A stretch of 7,087 bases of DNA from Actinomycetales bacterium. Its GTDB lineage: Bacteria; Actinomycetota; Actinomycetes; Actinomycetales; Cellulomonadaceae. This document shows positions 4,896 through 7,087 of the stretch, piece after piece. The notes under the pieces were generated by a model. The model searched no databases. It saw only the letters and a list, made by a program, of their open reading frames with translations, and was not told the origin of the DNA. The translations under genes were made by a program, and so were the position numbers. The stretch covers positions 1-7,087 of the forward strand of contig JAATES010000081.1 of NCBI GenBank assembly GCA_015655615.1. The letters are read 5' to 3'. Every line of letters starts with the position of its first letter. Within the stretch, counting starts at the first letter, position 1.

Positions 4896-7087
4896 TCAGC
4901 TGCCCTTCTTCACCACCTTGATGGTCACGGACTTCGACGTCTTGGTTGAGACTGTCGACGATCCGATGCGGGCTTTCACCGAGAGCTTCTTGGTCGCGCG
5001 AGGCAGCTTCACCGTGACCTTGCCCTTCTTTCCGGCGCGGATGGTCGCCGTCTTCACCACCTTTCCGCGACTCACGATGGCGACCGTCCCCGTGTAGTAC
5101 TGACCATTGTCGAGCCGGGGCACGGACACCACGACCTTGGCCCGCTTGCCCGCGGCGATGCGCTTCTTCTTGGCCGTGACCTTCACTGACGAGGCCTTCG
5201 CCTTGCGCACCGTCACGGTGGCCCGAGCCGAGGCGGCAGAGGTGGAGGCCGTCTCCGCCACCTGTGCGGTGACCGCGTGGGTGCCCGGCTTGAGACCAGC
5301 AACGACCAGTGCCGCCTTGCCCGAGGTGACCGTTGCGACACCGGCCTTACGCCCATCGACCAGGAACGTCACCGACGCGCCCGTCGCATTCGAGGCCGCG
5401 ACCAGCTTCACCGTCGAGCCATAGACAGCCTTGGCGGGCGCACCGCTGAGGGTGGCCGTCGGCTTGTTCTTCGCGACCGTGAGCACAGCCTCTGTCGAGG
5501 TGACCGAGCCTCGCGCATTCGACACGACGGCCCGGTATCTGGCTCCATTGCTGGCGAACGTCAGCGAAGGAACCACCAGCGTGCCTTCCGTGGCTCCGGC
5601 CACAGCCCTCCAGCTCGAGCTGCCCCGTGCGGCGGTCTCCCATTGGATCTGCGGGGACGTCCCTCCGGCTGTCACCCGGAACGTCGCCGAGGCGCCGACC
5701 GCGACCGTCGCCGCTGCAGGGTCGGTCACCGTGAGCGGCAGCCAGTCGTCGACGCTGAGCGCCGCGCGTCTGCTCTCCACCGCGCCACCTGATCCGCTGA
5801 CCACGACCCGGTAGACCGCCCCATCGTCTGCGAGGGCCGCCTCGACCGACAGCGTGGGCTCTGTCGCACCGGCGACGTCCTCCCACCATGGGTCCGCTGC
5901 CAGCCACCGCTGCCACTGGTAGGTGGTCGTGGCCAGATCCTGATCTGTCGAGGCCACCTGGAAGGTCGCCTGAGTGCCGTCGAGCACTCGCGTGCTGGTG
6001 GGCTGCGCGGTGATCGCCGGGGTACGGGCGGACAGGGACTTCCGGCCCTGATATGCCTCGTCGGCGAGGGAGGTGGTGCGGAACGTGACGACCTCGTACT
6101 CGACCGCCGGGTCCAGTTCCGGGAGACCTGAGAAGGTGAAGGCGCGGGTGCCTCCGTAGGCTGCCAGGTTCGAGAGGCTGTAGGTGGTCGAGGCGATCGC
6201 CTGGGAGCTGTCGAGAGCCACGCCCGGGGTCCAGTCCCCCACCTTGACCAGGGAGACCTGCAGAAGTCCGCTCACGGTCTTATCCACCGGATAGCCGGCG
6301 ATGGTGACCTGGACCTTGCTGGCCGCAGTGTCCTGGACGACGCTGACGGTCTTGCCGGAGACCCCATGGATGGTCAGTGTAGCGGCATTGCTGTACGCAG
6401 GCTCACCCGAGCCGTTGTCCGCGACCGCCCGATACTGTGCTCCGGCGTCTCCCACGGTGAAGCAAGCAGATCGGGTGTTCACCGAGAACGACGAGCTCTT
6501 CGATGCTGCTGAGGGCTCGGTGACCGCCACCCAGGTCAAACCGGCATCGTCGCTCCGCTGCCAGATCCAGTTGGGCTCGGGGGACCCCGAGGCCGCGGCC
6601 GTCAGCGTGTATTTGTCAGCCGAAGTGACCAGCGCCTCGACGTCTCCCGGATGCGTCGTGATGACCGGGGCCTCGACGCCCACCCTGACGACTGCCGCCT
6701 CAGAGTTCACCGGGGCGTCCACGCCGTTGGTGATCCGGACCCGGAACGAGCGCCAGGGCTGTGCCAACGCACTGATGTAGCTGTATGAGGTACCGGTGGC
6801 GCCCACGATGTCACGCCACTCGTCCGAGGTCTGACTCAGCTTCTCCTGCCATTGGTACCGCAGCACGGAACCGGTGGCTTCCGCCGAGACGGTGACGTCG
6901 TCGTGGTCACCGACGTCCCGGCTCTCCGGCTGTCGCGTGATCGTCGGGCCCGCAACGGGCACCACCGTCAGGGTGCCCGCTCCGGAATAGGTGATCGAAT
7001 CGCCAGAGGCGATGCCGATGCGGTACTGCGTCCCGTTGGCCTGATCGGTGACCGCACCGAGGTCGAGCTCCAGGCCCGACTCGTCCG
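4896..7087 (-). CDS. Ig-like repeat surface or secreted protein (C-terminal part)
   Basis: The minus-strand frame is open from the right edge to the TGA at 4898-4896, giving 729 complete codons; the N-terminus is outside. With residues counted from the GTG at 6965, the layout is as follows. The 40 residues upstream are the end of an Ig-like module. Ig-like modules lie at about 1-97, 98-200, 317-406 and 407-499. A different beta-rich module spans about 203-316. A bacterial Ig-like module of another type lies at about 501-587, and a Lys-rich module at 588-689. The Ig modules repeat YQWQ- or WQR-type strand C motifs and GA(T)YR-type strand F motifs, with Trp/Tyr in place of the Ig disulfide; only one Cys is visible (168). 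There is no LPXTG, membrane anchor or S-layer homology motif at the C-terminus. The final 102 residues contain about 22 Lys and one Asp. Adhesin or wall-associated protein is the likely role, by inference only. Confidence 0.9.
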   Translation of the reverse strand, partial: DESGLELDLGAVTDQANGTQYRIGIASGDSITYSGAGTLTVVPVAGPTITRQPESRDVGDHDDVTVSAEATGSVLRYQWQEKLSQTSDEWRDIVGATGTSYSYISALAQPWRSFRVRITNGVDAPVNSEAAVVRVGVEAPVITTHPGDVEALVTSADKYTLTAAASGSPEPNWIWQRSDDAGLTWVAVTEPSAASKSSSFSVNTRSACFTVGDAGAQYRAVADNGSGEPAYSNAATLTIHGVSGKTVSVVQDTAASKVQVTIAGYPVDKTVSGLLQVSLVKVGDWTPGVALDSSQAIASTTYSLSNLAAYGGTRAFTFSGLPELDPAVEYEVVTFRTTSLADEAYQGRKSLSARTPAITAQPTSTRVLDGTQATFQVASTDQDLATTTYQWQRWLAADPWWEDVAGATEPTLSVEAALADDGAVYRVVVSGSGGAVESRRAALSVDDWLPLTVTDPAAATVAVGASATFRVTAGGTSPQIQWETAARGSSSWRAVAGATEGTLVVPSLTFASNGARYRAVVSNARGSVTSTEAVLTVAKNKPTATLSGAPAKAVYGSTVKLVAASNATGASVTFLVDGRKAGVATVTSGKAALVVAGLKPGTHAVTAQVAETASTSAASARATVTVRKAKASSVKVTAKKKRIAAGKRAKVVVSVPRLDNGQYYTGTVAIVSRGKVVKTATIRAGKKGKVTVKLPRATKKLSVKARIGSSTVSTKTSKSVTIKVVKKGS

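Noticed and set aside
4765..5814. Several plus-strand frames opposite the Ig-repeat gene
   Set aside because: They are shadows of a continuous 2.2-kb minus frame whose repeated Ig motifs are clear; they also cross the terminator hairpin without start signals.

Overview
The window is very GC-rich, has GTG as well as ATG starts, and carries genes of actinobacterial type: a MutY of about 307 residues with no NUDIX-like C-terminal domain, and the order radA-disA-membrane protein-mutY. From memory, this order resembles the Mycobacterium tuberculosis block Rv3585 radA, Rv3586 disA, Rv3587c, canB, Rv3589 mutY, but without the carbonic anhydrase gene. I infer a chromosomal segment of an Actinomycetota member. 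I cannot assign an order or genus. No mobile element, phage gene, CRISPR array, tRNA or rRNA is visible.

Layout from left to right. (1) The 5' part of a minus-strand gene for a predicted membrane protein with a Pro/Ala/Glu-rich cytoplasmic tail runs off the left edge. (2) A divergent intergenic region of about 210 bases leads to radA on the plus strand. (3) disA follows radA after 9 bases. (4) A minus-strand gene for a single-pass membrane protein with an extracytoplasmic Cys-containing beta-rich domain converges on disA with a 19-base gap. (5) mutY is divergent from that gene. (6) A 15-bp perfect hairpin separates mutY from a convergent minus-strand gene for a large Ig-like repeat protein with a strongly basic C-terminus. 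That gene runs off the right edge.

Functionally, radA, disA and mutY form a genome-integrity block. RadA is a RecA-like branch-migration ATPase, DisA makes c-di-AMP and scans DNA for branched structures, and MutY removes adenine opposite 8-oxoguanine. RadA and DisA are known functional partners. The membrane protein lying between disA and mutY appears to be a conserved passenger of the locus without an assigned role. The Ig-repeat protein looks like an unrelated accessory surface or secreted protein.

The most useful new observation is a shared start-site layout in the three plus-strand genes. Each has a -10-like hexamer (TACAGT, TAGACT, CACAAT) followed by exactly six bases and then the start codon, and none has a well-placed Shine-Dalgarno. 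This predicts leaderless transcripts, including a separate promoter for disA that overlaps the radA stop codon. I found no evidence of a wholly novel system; the window is mostly conserved housekeeping plus one variable surface protein.
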